This document shows positions 1 through 9,700 of a DNA stretch of 64,000 bases, piece by piece (position 1 is the first letter of the stretch; every line of letters begins with the position of its first letter). Source of the DNA: Crocinitomicaceae bacterium. Lineage in GTDB: Bacteria; Bacteroidota; Bacteroidia; Flavobacteriales_D; Crocinitomicaceae. The position numbers and the translations under genes were made by a program. The notes under the pieces were generated by a model, which made no database searches, was not told the origin of the DNA, and was given only the letters and a program-made list of their open reading frames with translations. The stretch covers positions 44,379 through 108,378 of the forward strand of contig JABURP010000127.1 of the NCBI GenBank assembly GCA_014762645.1, read 5' to 3'.

Positions 1-511
1 CAGTTTGTGCTGGGATGTCTATAACATTTCCGTTTATTTCTGCGATAACCGGGTCATCTTCAACCAACCACATTACCCGCTTGATATAAATTTGATTATT
101 TACTTCTTCAGATACCGTAACGGTAGTGTTATAGGTATTAAATGTTGAGGTTCCTGAGCATGTAGGAGTAGCCTGATAGGTTCCGATCATGTAATCCGAC
201 TCGTTAACAACTTGTACATATCGCGTAGCTGTTGCAGCTTTATTACCTTCAGAATCCTGAACATCATAATACTTTCTGTACTCTCCTTTGAGATTTGTAT
301 TGACAGTTCCAGAAATAACTACTTTATCAGAGATATCACCATCTTCATTGTCCATGGCTGTTGCTCCGGCCTCTGAGTATGTTCCGTTAAGCGCAACTGA
401 TTGCTCGATATTTCCATTCAATGTAATTACGGGTTGAATGGTGTCTTCTTTCTTACACGAAAAAGACATTGCGGTTAGAACCCCGAGTGCGATAATTGTG
501 TTTTTCTTCAT
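1..511 (-). CDS. Surface lipoprotein with Ig-like DUF5011-type domain (5' part only)
   Basis: The first 170 codons are present; the gene runs off the left edge of the window. It starts at an ATG (509-511) with a short basic N-terminus and a hydrophobic stretch ending in MSFSC. Cys19 is therefore a likely lipidation site, and KKED follows directly. Residues of about 30-95 contain DNEDGDISDKV and YYDVQDSEGNKA, a pattern typical of DUF5011/HYR-like Ig domains in Bacteroidota surface proteins. A further beta-rich part starts near residue 105 and is cut by the edge. It was too truncated to appear as a complete reading frame, but translation is open to the edge. The lipoprotein call is firm; the biological role is unknown. 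Confidence 0.75.
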   Translation of the reverse strand, partial: MKKNTIIALGVLTAMSFSCKKEDTIQPVITLNGNIEQSVALNGTYSEAGATAMDNEDGDISDKVVISGTVNTNLKGEYRKYYDVQDSEGNKAATATRYVQVVNESDYMIGTYQATPTCSGTSTFNTYNTTVTVSEEVNNQIYIKRVMWLVEDDPVIAEINGNVIDIPAQT

Positions 512-600
512 TCTTATTGAATTTGTTCTGGGTCAGCAGAATAGATTAGAACGCAATTTAATCTGATTTATTGAAACGGACAAATAAGCGTTGAGGTTTT

Positions 601-1809
601 TTATTGTCTTCTATTAGCCAGTAAGGGAGGAGGGTCTCCGTTAAAAGGATTCCATCTACCAATGCTTTTGGCGTTTAACCCGGAGGCACGCATAATGGAA
701 CGATCCCCGAAACGCTCACGAATATGGTCCATGGCCTGGTAAAGATTAATAATATTTGAGTCCTCAAACAAATTGATTTGATGTCCTCCTTCTACCAGGT
801 GACTGAAACGTACCCCCACAAGCCGAACAAGTAAGCGTCTGTGATATAACTGCCTGAAAAGTTCAATCGTCAAAGGAATAATCGTATTGTCAGAGGCGGA
901 ATAAGGAATGCGTCTTTGCAAGGTATAGGTTTGAAAATCTGAATACCTGATTTTGACAGTAACGCAAGCGGTGAGTTTGTTTCCCCGCCGTAATTGATAC
1001 ACCAGGTTTTCAGCCATGGCGGTTAAAATGCTCTCCAGTTTTACAACATCAATGGTGTCTTTGTCAAAGGTTCTTTCTGTGGAGATAGACTTGCGCTCAT
1101 GGTACTGAATTACCGGTGAATTGTCAATACCGTTGGCTTTTTTCCACATGATGATCCCATTCTTTCCAAATACCCGTTCCATTACTTCTACAGGCATTTC
1201 CTGAATGGTTTTAATGCGTTTAACACCCAGGTTGCAAAGTGAACGGTACGTTTTATCACCAATCATAGGGATTTTTTTGACTGATAAAGGAGCCAAAAAT
1301 GGTTTTTCAGTTCCTTTTATTACCCTGATTTCATTGTTGGGTTTGGCTTCTCCCGTGGCAATTTTAGATACGGTTTTATTAATGGATAAGCCAAATGAAA
1401 TGGGTAAACCGGTTTCCCGAATAATGCGTTGGCGTAATTCGGAAGCAAATTTATGACACCCATAAAAGCGATCCATCCCAGTGAGATCAGCATAAAATTC
1501 ATCTACAGATGTTTTTTCATAAATAGGAACGGACTCTTTTATAATATCAGTTACTGCATTTGAATATTTGCTGTAGACACCAGAGTTTCCACGTAAAATA
1601 ATAGCTTCAGGGCAAAGTTGCCGGGCCATTCGCATAGGCATGGCCGAGTGAATACCAAAGCGGCGTGCTTCGTACGAACAGGAAGCGACAACACCTCTGT
1701 CAGAAGTACCACCAATAAGCACAGGTTTTCCGTTGAGCCGACTGTCTATCAACCGCTCACACGACACGAAAAAAGTGTCCAGATCCAGATGTATTATTGC
1801 ATTGTCCAT
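601..1809 (-). CDS. dinB: DNA polymerase IV (Y-family translesion polymerase)
   Basis: 402 residues, the normal size for a bacterial Pol IV. Visible motifs are the palm motif DLDTFFVSCER (metal ligand Asp9, probable steric-gate Phe14) and SVDEFYADLTG with Asp103 and Glu104, the other two catalytic acids. A helix-hairpin-helix region (IPMIGDKTYRSLCNLG, about 180-200) and a little-finger domain follow. The C-terminus ends in a basic, proline-rich tail with no recognisable beta-clamp motif by eye. It lies 84 bp downstream of a DnaE-type polymerase gene on the same strand, so the two are probably co-transcribed as a DNA-damage-tolerance pair. No LexA-like gene is seen nearby. Confidence 0.95.
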   Translation of the reverse strand: MDNAIIHLDLDTFFVSCERLIDSRLNGKPVLIGGTSDRGVVASCSYEARRFGIHSAMPMRMARQLCPEAIILRGNSGVYSKYSNAVTDIIKESVPIYEKTSVDEFYADLTGMDRFYGCHKFASELRQRIIRETGLPISFGLSINKTVSKIATGEAKPNNEIRVIKGTEKPFLAPLSVKKIPMIGDKTYRSLCNLGVKRIKTIQEMPVEVMERVFGKNGIIMWKKANGIDNSPVIQYHERKSISTERTFDKDTIDVVKLESILTAMAENLVYQLRRGNKLTACVTVKIRYSDFQTYTLQRRIPYSASDNTIIPLTIELFRQLYHRRLLVRLVGVRFSHLVEGGHQINLFEDSNIINLYQAMDHIRERFGDRSIMRASGLNAKSIGRWNPFNGDPPPLLANRRQ

Positions 1810-1893
1810 TAAATCGCCCTAATTAATGCCCGCCAACACCACTCAAAAATGTCGGGATTAGCTTTCTTCAATCATTTATTTTTCCTTCCGCTC

Positions 1894-4800
1894 TTATCCC
1901 CAATAATTTATTCTCCTGTTTCGTGTTACTACTTTCTTCTCTTTCTCTTTATCTCTTACTTCTGAATATCTCGGATCCTCTATTACATCCATTTTTTCCA
2001 TGTATTCGGCTTCAACAGTGATACAATCGTAATCTTCAATCACTCTGCCTTTTACTTTGTAAACACCAACACCCCTAAAGGGATATTTTGCTGCAACCTG
2101 TGGAAAATGGACTGTATCCAGCCAGTGTCCTTCTTTATCCAGAAAAGTTCCGAAAAACATAGTTTTGCCACTTTTGGTTGATGTGTGTTTACGGTGAATG
2201 AGGTAACCTTTTATCCATACACTTTTTCCAATATGATTGGGGAGATCTTTTGCTAACACGTGTGGAGTATTATCCGATCGGGTAATACTAAAAGGTGAGT
2301 GAAGAGGGAAACCGAGCAATTCTATTTGATCAAATGTATCTTCCTGCCAGGAGTTTTCTAACTGGGGTATTTCATATTCAGGGCGCTGGATGCGAAAAAG
2401 ATCCCGTACCTGATAATTGTCAAATGAACCTTTAGCTTTTTGTTTGCTGTTTGTGTTCCCAAGTTTGAAATGTGCCTCCCATAACAGGCTGCGCTTGTCT
2501 TTATCTGTAAATCGGAAGGCATCAATGCGAATCAAAATACTGATCTGTTCCAGTGAAATAGCAACGCGATCCAAAAAATCATTAAACCCTTTGAAAAGGC
2601 CATTTTCATTCCGTTCGTTGAGGATTGAAATCGCTGTTTTGTATTCAAAAGAATGCAGCTGATTAAACCCAAGGACAATGTCTTTTTCATAAAGAACCGT
2701 TTCATAAAAACTTCGGTTAACGCATGGCGGATGAATCTTACCTCCGTGCATTCTAGCTTCATGCACATAGAGTTCTGTACGATAAAATCCCCCAAAATTA
2801 TTGATGGTAGCAACCATATATTCTAATGGATAGTATGCCTTCAGGAATAAACTCTGGTAACTTTCTACTGCGTAAGAGGCAGAATGTCCTTTGGCAAAAG
2901 CATACCCGGCAAAGCTTTCGGTTTGTCGCCACACCTCTGCAGTAAGCTCAGGAGAATGCCCCTTTTCATGAATGCAATTGTGAAAAAATTTCTCTTTGAT
3001 CTGTTCAAACTCTTCTCTTGACCGGTACTTTCCCGACATTCCCCGGCGCATTTTATCTGCTTCCCCAAGTGTAAGCCCTGCAAAGTAATGAGCCACTTTG
3101 ATTACATCCTCCTGATATACCATTACACCATACGTTTCGGGCATGAGCTCCAATAACACCGGATGCGCATCTTTACGCTTTTCAGGATTGCGATAACGTT
3201 GAATGTATTCCTGCATCATCCCTGATTGTGCTACCCCGGGGCGAATTACAGAGCTGGCAGCTACCAGGCCCAGATAATGGTCAACCCGTAGCTTGCGTAA
3301 AAGCATCCGCATAGCAGGAGACTCTACATAAAAACACCCGATAGCTTTGGCCTGACTGAGCATTTTTTTAATCCGCACATCTCGCTTAAAACGCTTCATG
3401 TCATGAATGTCGATTTCTTGATTTTCCTTCCCCGATTTATAGATGATTTCAAGCGTGTCTTTGATCTTTCCCAACCCCCGTTGACTGAGAATATCAAACT
3501 TGTACAAACCAACATCTTCTGCAATGTGCATGTCAAATTGAATAGTGGGATACCCTTTCGGAGGCATGAAGGTAGGAGTGAAATAATGAATGGGCTTTTC
3601 GGCAATGAGTATACCACTGGCATGAATACTTAAATGACTGGGAAACCCGTGAATATAATTGCTGTATTTGACCACTAAATCTGTCAAGTGATTCAATTCC
3701 CACGTCTGGATGTAATTTTTACTCAGTTTGTCGATCTCAGCTTTGGGTAAACCAAAAACTTTGCCCAGTTCACGCCGAACAGACCTCGCTTTGAAGGTGT
3801 TATATGTTGCCACCAATGCCACATTTTTAAAGCGATTAAAAATGTATTTTGTAACATCATCCCGGTCTGTCCATGAAAAATCTATATCAAAATCAGGAGG
3901 ATTTAGCCGATAAAGATTAATGAATCGCTCAAAGAATAAATCAAGCTCAATGGGGTCCACATCTGTAATTCGCAATAAATAAGCAATTACGGAATTTGCA
4001 CCACTTCCTCTGCCAACATAAAAGTAACCTTTCGACCGGGCGTAAGAAACAATGTCCCAGTTAATAAGAAAATAGGAGATGAATCCCATTTTTCGGATGG
4101 TGTCTAACTCTTTTTTTACCCGTGCGCGAATTTCAGCTGTTTCTTCGGGGTAACGATATTTTATTCCTTTTTCACAAAGATTCAACAAGAGCTTTTCGTC
4201 TTCTTCAGCACTGCCGGTATAATGTTTTTGATTTTGCGGAGGAGCAGTATCTGAAAGATCAAAATGAATGGATGATTCATTCAGGATTTTTTGGGTATTG
4301 GATATGATGTTGGGAAAAGGCGCGTATAGGTTTAGCAACTCATTTTCAGAAAGCATTTTATGCTTGGGGCTGGCTTGTTCAGATTTTGGCAGCTTGCTTA
4401 ATAGTGTGTTTTTGTCAATAGCTCTGAGTAGACGGTGTGCATTAAAATCTTTTTTGTTTCGGAAAGTAACAGTTTGTAAGATCACCATTTTTGAAGTGTC
4501 TATTTTTTTGATGCGGATGAAATCCAAATCTTCTGGGGTGACACCTACATATTCATTCGGTTGAAGGGAGTGTTTTTTGAAAGTGCTACGGCTGCGGTTG
4601 AAAGGATAGACGACAAATGCATTTCGAAACGCCGGAGCTTGTGCAGGAATTTCTTTGATACCATTTTCAATAACTGTTTTGTTGAGTAGAAAAGGAGAGA
4701 GGTATTCGTTTATTTCCTGAAATCCGGTATTGTTTTTGGCAATAGCAACAAAAAGCTGATGGACACCATTTCTGAAATCAATGCCAAAAACAGGACGAAT

Positions 4801-4965
4801 ACCAAAATTTGGTGCTTCACGAAGAATACTCAAACACGCTGAAGTGTTATTGATATCTGTAATAGCAAAAGAAGTAATGCCATTTTGTTGGGCAAGCTTT
4901 AACAGATCTTTCGGGCTGATGGTTCCATAGCGCAAACTGTAATATGTGTGCGTGTTTAAATACAT
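1894..4965 (-). CDS. dnaE: DNA polymerase III alpha-type subunit, probably the error-prone (DnaE2-like) paralogue
   Basis: 1023 residues, shorter than a replicative DnaE (about 1150-1450) and in the size range of DnaE2/ImuC-type polymerases. Order of parts: N-terminal PHP domain (LNTHTYYSLRYG, residues 3-14), polymerase core with GRGSGANSVIAYLL (about 318-331), the catalytic PPDFDIDF (Asp360, Asp362) and YKFDILSQRGL (Asp491), a helix-hairpin-helix region, and a C-terminal OB-fold (about 900-990). In the PHP motif the usual first His of HxH is Asn4, so the metal site is altered. It is followed by dinB, which supports a mutagenic repair role rather than bulk replication. That role is inferred; the family assignment is firm. 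A main replicative dnaE should exist elsewhere in the genome. Confidence 0.9.
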   Translation of the reverse strand: MYLNTHTYYSLRYGTISPKDLLKLAQQNGITSFAITDINNTSACLSILREAPNFGIRPVFGIDFRNGVHQLFVAIAKNNTGFQEINEYLSPFLLNKTVIENGIKEIPAQAPAFRNAFVVYPFNRSRSTFKKHSLQPNEYVGVTPEDLDFIRIKKIDTSKMVILQTVTFRNKKDFNAHRLLRAIDKNTLLSKLPKSEQASPKHKMLSENELLNLYAPFPNIISNTQKILNESSIHFDLSDTAPPQNQKHYTGSAEEDEKLLLNLCEKGIKYRYPEETAEIRARVKKELDTIRKMGFISYFLINWDIVSYARSKGYFYVGRGSGANSVIAYLLRITDVDPIELDLFFERFINLYRLNPPDFDIDFSWTDRDDVTKYIFNRFKNVALVATYNTFKARSVRRELGKVFGLPKAEIDKLSKNYIQTWELNHLTDLVVKYSNYIHGFPSHLSIHASGILIAEKPIHYFTPTFMPPKGYPTIQFDMHIAEDVGLYKFDILSQRGLGKIKDTLEIIYKSGKENQEIDIHDMKRFKRDVRIKKMLSQAKAIGCFYVESPAMRMLLRKLRVDHYLGLVAASSVIRPGVAQSGMMQEYIQRYRNPEKRKDAHPVLLELMPETYGVMVYQEDVIKVAHYFAGLTLGEADKMRRGMSGKYRSREEFEQIKEKFFHNCIHEKGHSPELTAEVWRQTESFAGYAFAKGHSASYAVESYQSLFLKAYYPLEYMVATINNFGGFYRTELYVHEARMHGGKIHPPCVNRSFYETVLYEKDIVLGFNQLHSFEYKTAISILNERNENGLFKGFNDFLDRVAISLEQISILIRIDAFRFTDKDKRSLLWEAHFKLGNTNSKQKAKGSFDNYQVRDLFRIQRPEYEIPQLENSWQEDTFDQIELLGFPLHSPFSITRSDNTPHVLAKDLPNHIGKSVWIKGYLIHRKHTSTKSGKTMFFGTFLDKEGHWLDTVHFPQVAAKYPFRGVGVYKVKGRVIEDYDCITVEAEYMEKMDVIEDPRYSEVRDKEKEKKVVTRNRRINYWG

Positions 4966-5207
4966 AATATGTCTTAGCTACTTCTACCAAAAAAGTGTCT
5001 TTTGTCTTTATACCGTCCGCTTTTTAGTTCTTAAATCTTCGTCCCTATAAAACCTCCCGATACAATTATTTCTTTACCCATTACAGGTTAAAGGATTAAG
5101 TTTTCTACACAAAAATATTAAAAAATCGTCAATAAAATGATTAAAAAATAATCAAAATAGTATTCTTCATTTGTAATTCCTACATTTAGATTTATACATT
5201 GTTGACT

Positions 5208-5807
5208 ATGAGATCACTGCTCGTAATACTGCTTTCACTTATGTTGAGTGAGGCGTATGCACAAACAGATCAAATCGAAAAGATTTGTAAGGAATATGAT
5301 GAAAAACTTTCCAGGGCTGCCGAAGAAGAAATACCGGAATCTGTTCCAAATTTAAAAGTGAACTGTACACTTACTAAAAGAGCGATAGGTCCGGTAGATC
5401 ATCAAATCACCATTTATTTTGATGAGCATGAGCACGAAGTTGAAGATATGGGAGATGAGCTCATGAAAGAGGCAGTAATAAGAAAGGTTGAGTTCGAAAT
5501 AAGTGCGGCTTCTTACACTGTCAATTACAGTTATTACTTTAATGAAGCTGGTTTATTGATTAAATATGTGGAACGAAGTATCGGTTACGAGTGTTTTCTC
5601 AAACAGGTATATTTCAATGAAAAATTACCCGTCCGCATCCAACAGGATAAAATAACAGGCGATAATTGTATGTCTGAAAAGGAAGCGGAGGTGTATGACC
5701 ACACCGAACTTTCAAAAAAGGAAAAAGCATCAGCCACATGGTTACTGGAAGATGCCGATAAATTCAGGCAAATTCTCTTCGCGAACTACGAATTATTTAA
5801 AGATTAA
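5208..5807 (+). CDS. Small secreted protein of unknown function
   Basis: 199 residues from the ATG at 5208. An in-frame TTG nine bases upstream is less likely, because the ATG places a clean signal peptide (MRSLLVILLSLMLSEAYAQ) at the very start. The mature part has four Cys (in KICKEY, VNCTL, YECFL and DNCMSE), which could form two disulfides. It is acidic, with alternating beta-type stretches, and no catalytic motif is recognisable. It stands alone between a minus-strand polymerase pair and a minus-strand T9SS operon, so the neighbours give no clue. Confidence 0.7.
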   Translation: MRSLLVILLSLMLSEAYAQTDQIEKICKEYDEKLSRAAEEEIPESVPNLKVNCTLTKRAIGPVDHQITIYFDEHEHEVEDMGDELMKEAVIRKVEFEISAASYTVNYSYYFNEAGLLIKYVERSIGYECFLKQVYFNEKLPVRIQQDKITGDNCMSEKEAEVYDHTELSKKEKASATWLLEDADKFRQILFANYELFKD

Positions 5808-5846
5808 AAACGCGGGGTAGAAATAGACGTACTCTAACTACAGTAA

Positions 5847-6773
5847 TTACAGTCTCGGGAATCCAATTGTTTGGTTAGAACCACCTAATTTGTACACCAT
5901 CAACACCTCATGCGTGCCACTGTAGAAATTATTAAGGGCTGAAAAGCCATATTCATAACCATAAGACAACAACAACTGCGGCACAATGTAAATCTGCATA
6001 CTGGCCATCAGGTCATTACTTGATCTGTAAGAAAGTCCAATTCCAAACCTATCTTTAAACATGGTGTTGATATTGAAATCTACCTGTAAAGGAGCTCCGG
6101 AAACTTGCTTCAGTAAAGTTGAGAAAATGACATTGTGCTTTTCTTTAATGGTCCATTTATATCCACCGTGTAAATAGTAGTGGATGTCCTTGGCATTAAA
6201 TTTCACCTCTCCTGATGGTCCACCATTCACTTCAACTACTCTGTTTTGTAGAATATTTGGCATCACAAATCCTACATAAAAGCTGTTACGGTAAAAGTAA
6301 GAGCTGAACTTAAAGTTTGGCAAAGCAAAAACCGGTGTGTTATTGGTATACAAAGGGTCGTTAGGATCTGTAGTAACAATTTCGTCCAGGTTGGCCCTTA
6401 TTAGGTTCAAATCAGCAGAAGCACTTAAAATCCACCTGCTGTTTTCTCCAGTCTTTATTTTATAAGCGTAAGAAAGCGCAATGTCTGTAGAATTATTCAC
6501 ACCTACCTGATCCATAATAGCTGTAAGACCTATAAAATGCGATTTCTTCTTATTCAAAGGCATGTTGTAGTTAACACCACCCAAATGCGGAGCTCCTTCA
6601 AAACCTACCCATTGATTTTTGTAGATCAGGGACATGTTAATCTCATCCATTGTTCCAATTGAAGCAGGATTCAAAAATGGTTGATGAATCGTGTATTGTC
6701 CAATATGGAACTGATTCTGAGCTTGACCGCCGAATCCAATGCAAACTGCTATAACTACTAATATCTTCTTCAT
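5847..6773 (-). CDS. PorP/SprF family outer-membrane protein linked to type IX secretion
   Basis: 308 residues with a signal peptide (MKKILVVIAVCIGFGGQAQ). Right after it comes the family hallmark: HIGQYTIHQPFLNPASIG, then IYKNQWVGFEGAP and NYNMPLNKKK. The rest is alternating beta strands ending in LMVYKLGG, as in the 12-14-stranded PorP/SprF barrels. It starts 2 bp after a giant Ig-repeat protein with a T9SS type B tail. This gene pair recurs in Bacteroidota, where the SprF-like partner is needed for export or attachment of its adjacent adhesin (known for SprF and SprB in Flavobacterium). The partnership here is inferred from the adjacency. Confidence 0.92.
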   Translation of the reverse strand: MKKILVVIAVCIGFGGQAQNQFHIGQYTIHQPFLNPASIGTMDEINMSLIYKNQWVGFEGAPHLGGVNYNMPLNKKKSHFIGLTAIMDQVGVNNSTDIALSYAYKIKTGENSRWILSASADLNLIRANLDEIVTTDPNDPLYTNNTPVFALPNFKFSSYFYRNSFYVGFVMPNILQNRVVEVNGGPSGEVKFNAKDIHYYLHGGYKWTIKEKHNVIFSTLLKQVSGAPLQVDFNINTMFKDRFGIGLSYRSSNDLMASMQIYIVPQLLLSYGYEYGFSALNNFYSGTHEVLMVYKLGGSNQTIGFPRL

Positions 6774-6775
6774 CT

Positions 6776-9700
6776 TTATTTTCTTCTTAGGTCAATAAAT
6801 CCGTTAATTGGCTCATCACCATTACCGAGGTCCAGGACGAAGTAGTAAGTTCCATCCACTACTTCATCTCCCATGATCGTCATTTTAGCACCGGCCGAGC
6901 TTCCATCCCAGTCATTTAAATAAGGTGAGGCTTCATATACTTTATCTCCCCAACGGTTGAATATCACAATTGAATTGTCAGGGTATTGTTCAAGATATTG
7001 GATCACAAATGTATCATTGAAGCCATCTCCGTTCGGTGTAAATCCATTTGGTATACCCACTGGTAATTGATCTTGTACTGTGAAATATATCGTAGCTCGT
7101 TCACAAATACTTGCGCATGTTTGATCACAAATTTCATAAACGAGACTGTCGGCTCCTGTGAAGCCAGTATTCGGAATGTATTCAAACTCGCCATTACCAA
7201 GGTATGAAGCTGAACCATTCACTGGATTGTCAATAATGGTAATTGTGTTAACATCACCTGTATCATTGGTGTACGCATTAATAGTGACTGGGGTATTTGG
7301 ATAGGTCGAAATATAATCATCATTTGCAGCCAGGTTGGACAGGTCCGAAAAGCCAACCGATACTTGCCAGGTATTATCACAACCATTACCATCCGTTACG
7401 GTTAACGTATATGTTCCGGCATCTAAATCTCCAACAGAAAGTGTATTGCCAACGTTATTTAATCCATCATTCCACAGATAAGTATAAGAAGGTGTACCAA
7501 TTACTGTCAATCCACTAATTGTTCCTCCACCATTAATACAATTTGCATTACTAATCTGCACGCTTGACGTATCAATTTGTGGAAGATCATTTACAGTGAC
7601 AACTAAAGAATCCTGTCCTTCACAACCATTGGCATCAGAGCCGGTTACTGTATATGTAGTAGTAACACCTGGTGTAACAGTCACATTTTGTCCCGGGAAT
7701 GTTGCACCTGTACTTGCGTCCCAGTTATAGGTAGAAACACCTGTTCCGTTTGCAGATAAATTAACAGATTCGCCAAGGCAAATAGTTTCATCTGCACTTG
7801 CCAATACAGTTGGTAGAGGATTTACAGTGACCACAATGTCATCCGTGTCCGTACAGTTGTTAGCATCTGTTACAGTAACAATATATGTTGTGGTTGAAGA
7901 TGGAGAGACACTTTGATTTTGACCTGCTCCTAAACCGTTATCCCAACTATAACTTGTACCTCCTGAGGCGGATAGATTGGCAGTTTCACCTTCACATATT
8001 GCAATGTCTGTTCCTGCATTTGCAGTAGGTAACGGGTTAACTGTAATAGTTACTGAGGCTGAACCTGAGCAACCACCGCCATCATCTACATTAACCGTAT
8101 AAGTTGTCGTAGAAGTTGGTGAAATTACATGTGTGGCACCAGCACCCAGGCCATTGTCCCAGGTATAGTTAACACCTCCTGAAGCGGATAATGTATACGA
8201 TTCACCCTGACAAATATCTGCATCTGATCCTGCATCCGGCGAAAGTGCGGCTCCCACGTCAATAAATATATCGTCAGTGTCCACACAGCCATTGGCATCA
8301 GTTACCGTTACGGTGTAAGTCACTGGGCTGGTAATATTGGTAAGGTTTTGGGTTGCCCCTGCTCCTAAACCACCATCCCACATATAAGATACACCACCGG
8401 TTGCAGTAATTGTTGCGCTACCACCATTACAAACCGTAATATCGTTTCCTGCAAAGGCATTTGGTAATGGGTTTACGGTAACTAAAACATCATCCGTATC
8501 CTGACAACCGAAGCCATTACTTACAGTAACAGTGTAAGTTGTGCTGGAAGCTGGTGAAACATTTTCTGTTGCATTAGTTCCACCTGAACTCCATGAATAT
8601 CCGGTTCCTCCGGATGCCGTTAGTGTTGCAGTTTGTCCTACGCAAATTGCCTGATCAGTGCCGGCATTAGCATTAGGAGCTGGGTTTACATTCACAGTGA
8701 CAGCATCTACATCCTGGCATCCATTACCGTCAGTTACAGTGACATTATAGGTAGTGGTTGAGTTTGGAGATACAGTTTGATTCGATCCACTAGCTGGTAT
8801 ATCCCAGTTATATGAATAAGATCCATCTCCACCGTTTGCCGTAGCTGCTAAATTCGCTGACTCATTATCACAAATGGTTTGGTCAGAACCTGCGTTTGCA
8901 GTAGGGTTATCATTAACGGTAACATAAACAGATGCCGAAGTGGTGGTTCCACACAAGCCCTGTATTTCTACCATGTACTCTGTACTTTGAGTCGGAGATA
9001 CTGTTTCTGATGCATTGGTTGAACTAAATCCAGGAGGATTAGAGGACCAGTTATAGGTGTATGGACCGGGTCCGTCAACAAGAGCAGTTATGGCTGTTGA
9101 AGATCCATCACAGATAAATTCCTGTGCGGCTACAGCCTCTACCACCTGAACTCCTGAAGTTGCTGTAATGGTATAAGAACAAATATCTCCGGCAAATCCA
9201 TCAACTACAATGTAATAGGTGTTTCCAATTGTGAGGCCGGTAGCTAAAACCGTTTGTGAACTGGTAGTTTCAAGAAAATTTGAAACGGCTACGAAATTTG
9301 TACAGTTGGTTCCTTCAAAAATCTGCATTTGCATTCCATTACCATTTTGACAGGAAGAAATCTCAACGAACAATTCAGCAGTTGTTGCACTGGCTGTAAA
9401 TTGTAGCCAACTGTTATTATCAATTTGAACAGGAGATGTGCCTGTGTATCCTGTCCCGAAAACGCAACCTGGTGTTGGACTCGCCGGGTTTCCGATACCA
9501 CACATATTATCAGGTGTATCTATCGTGTAGGCACTTGAAGTTACTCCACCGTAACCGTTCAGGTCACATATTTGTTGTGCATTTGCACAGTTATCATTAT
9601 CCGGTGAGGTTACACAAATTTGAAATTCACCATTATTGTTGTTACCGTATTCCCAAACACGAATGAACATAGTAGCACCTGGGACAAGTCCGGTTTGATA

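Noticed and set aside
7589-9142. Regularly spaced repeats that could suggest a CRISPR array
   Set aside because: The spacing is about 220-240 bp, repeats are diverged and in frame, and they encode Ig-like protein modules.
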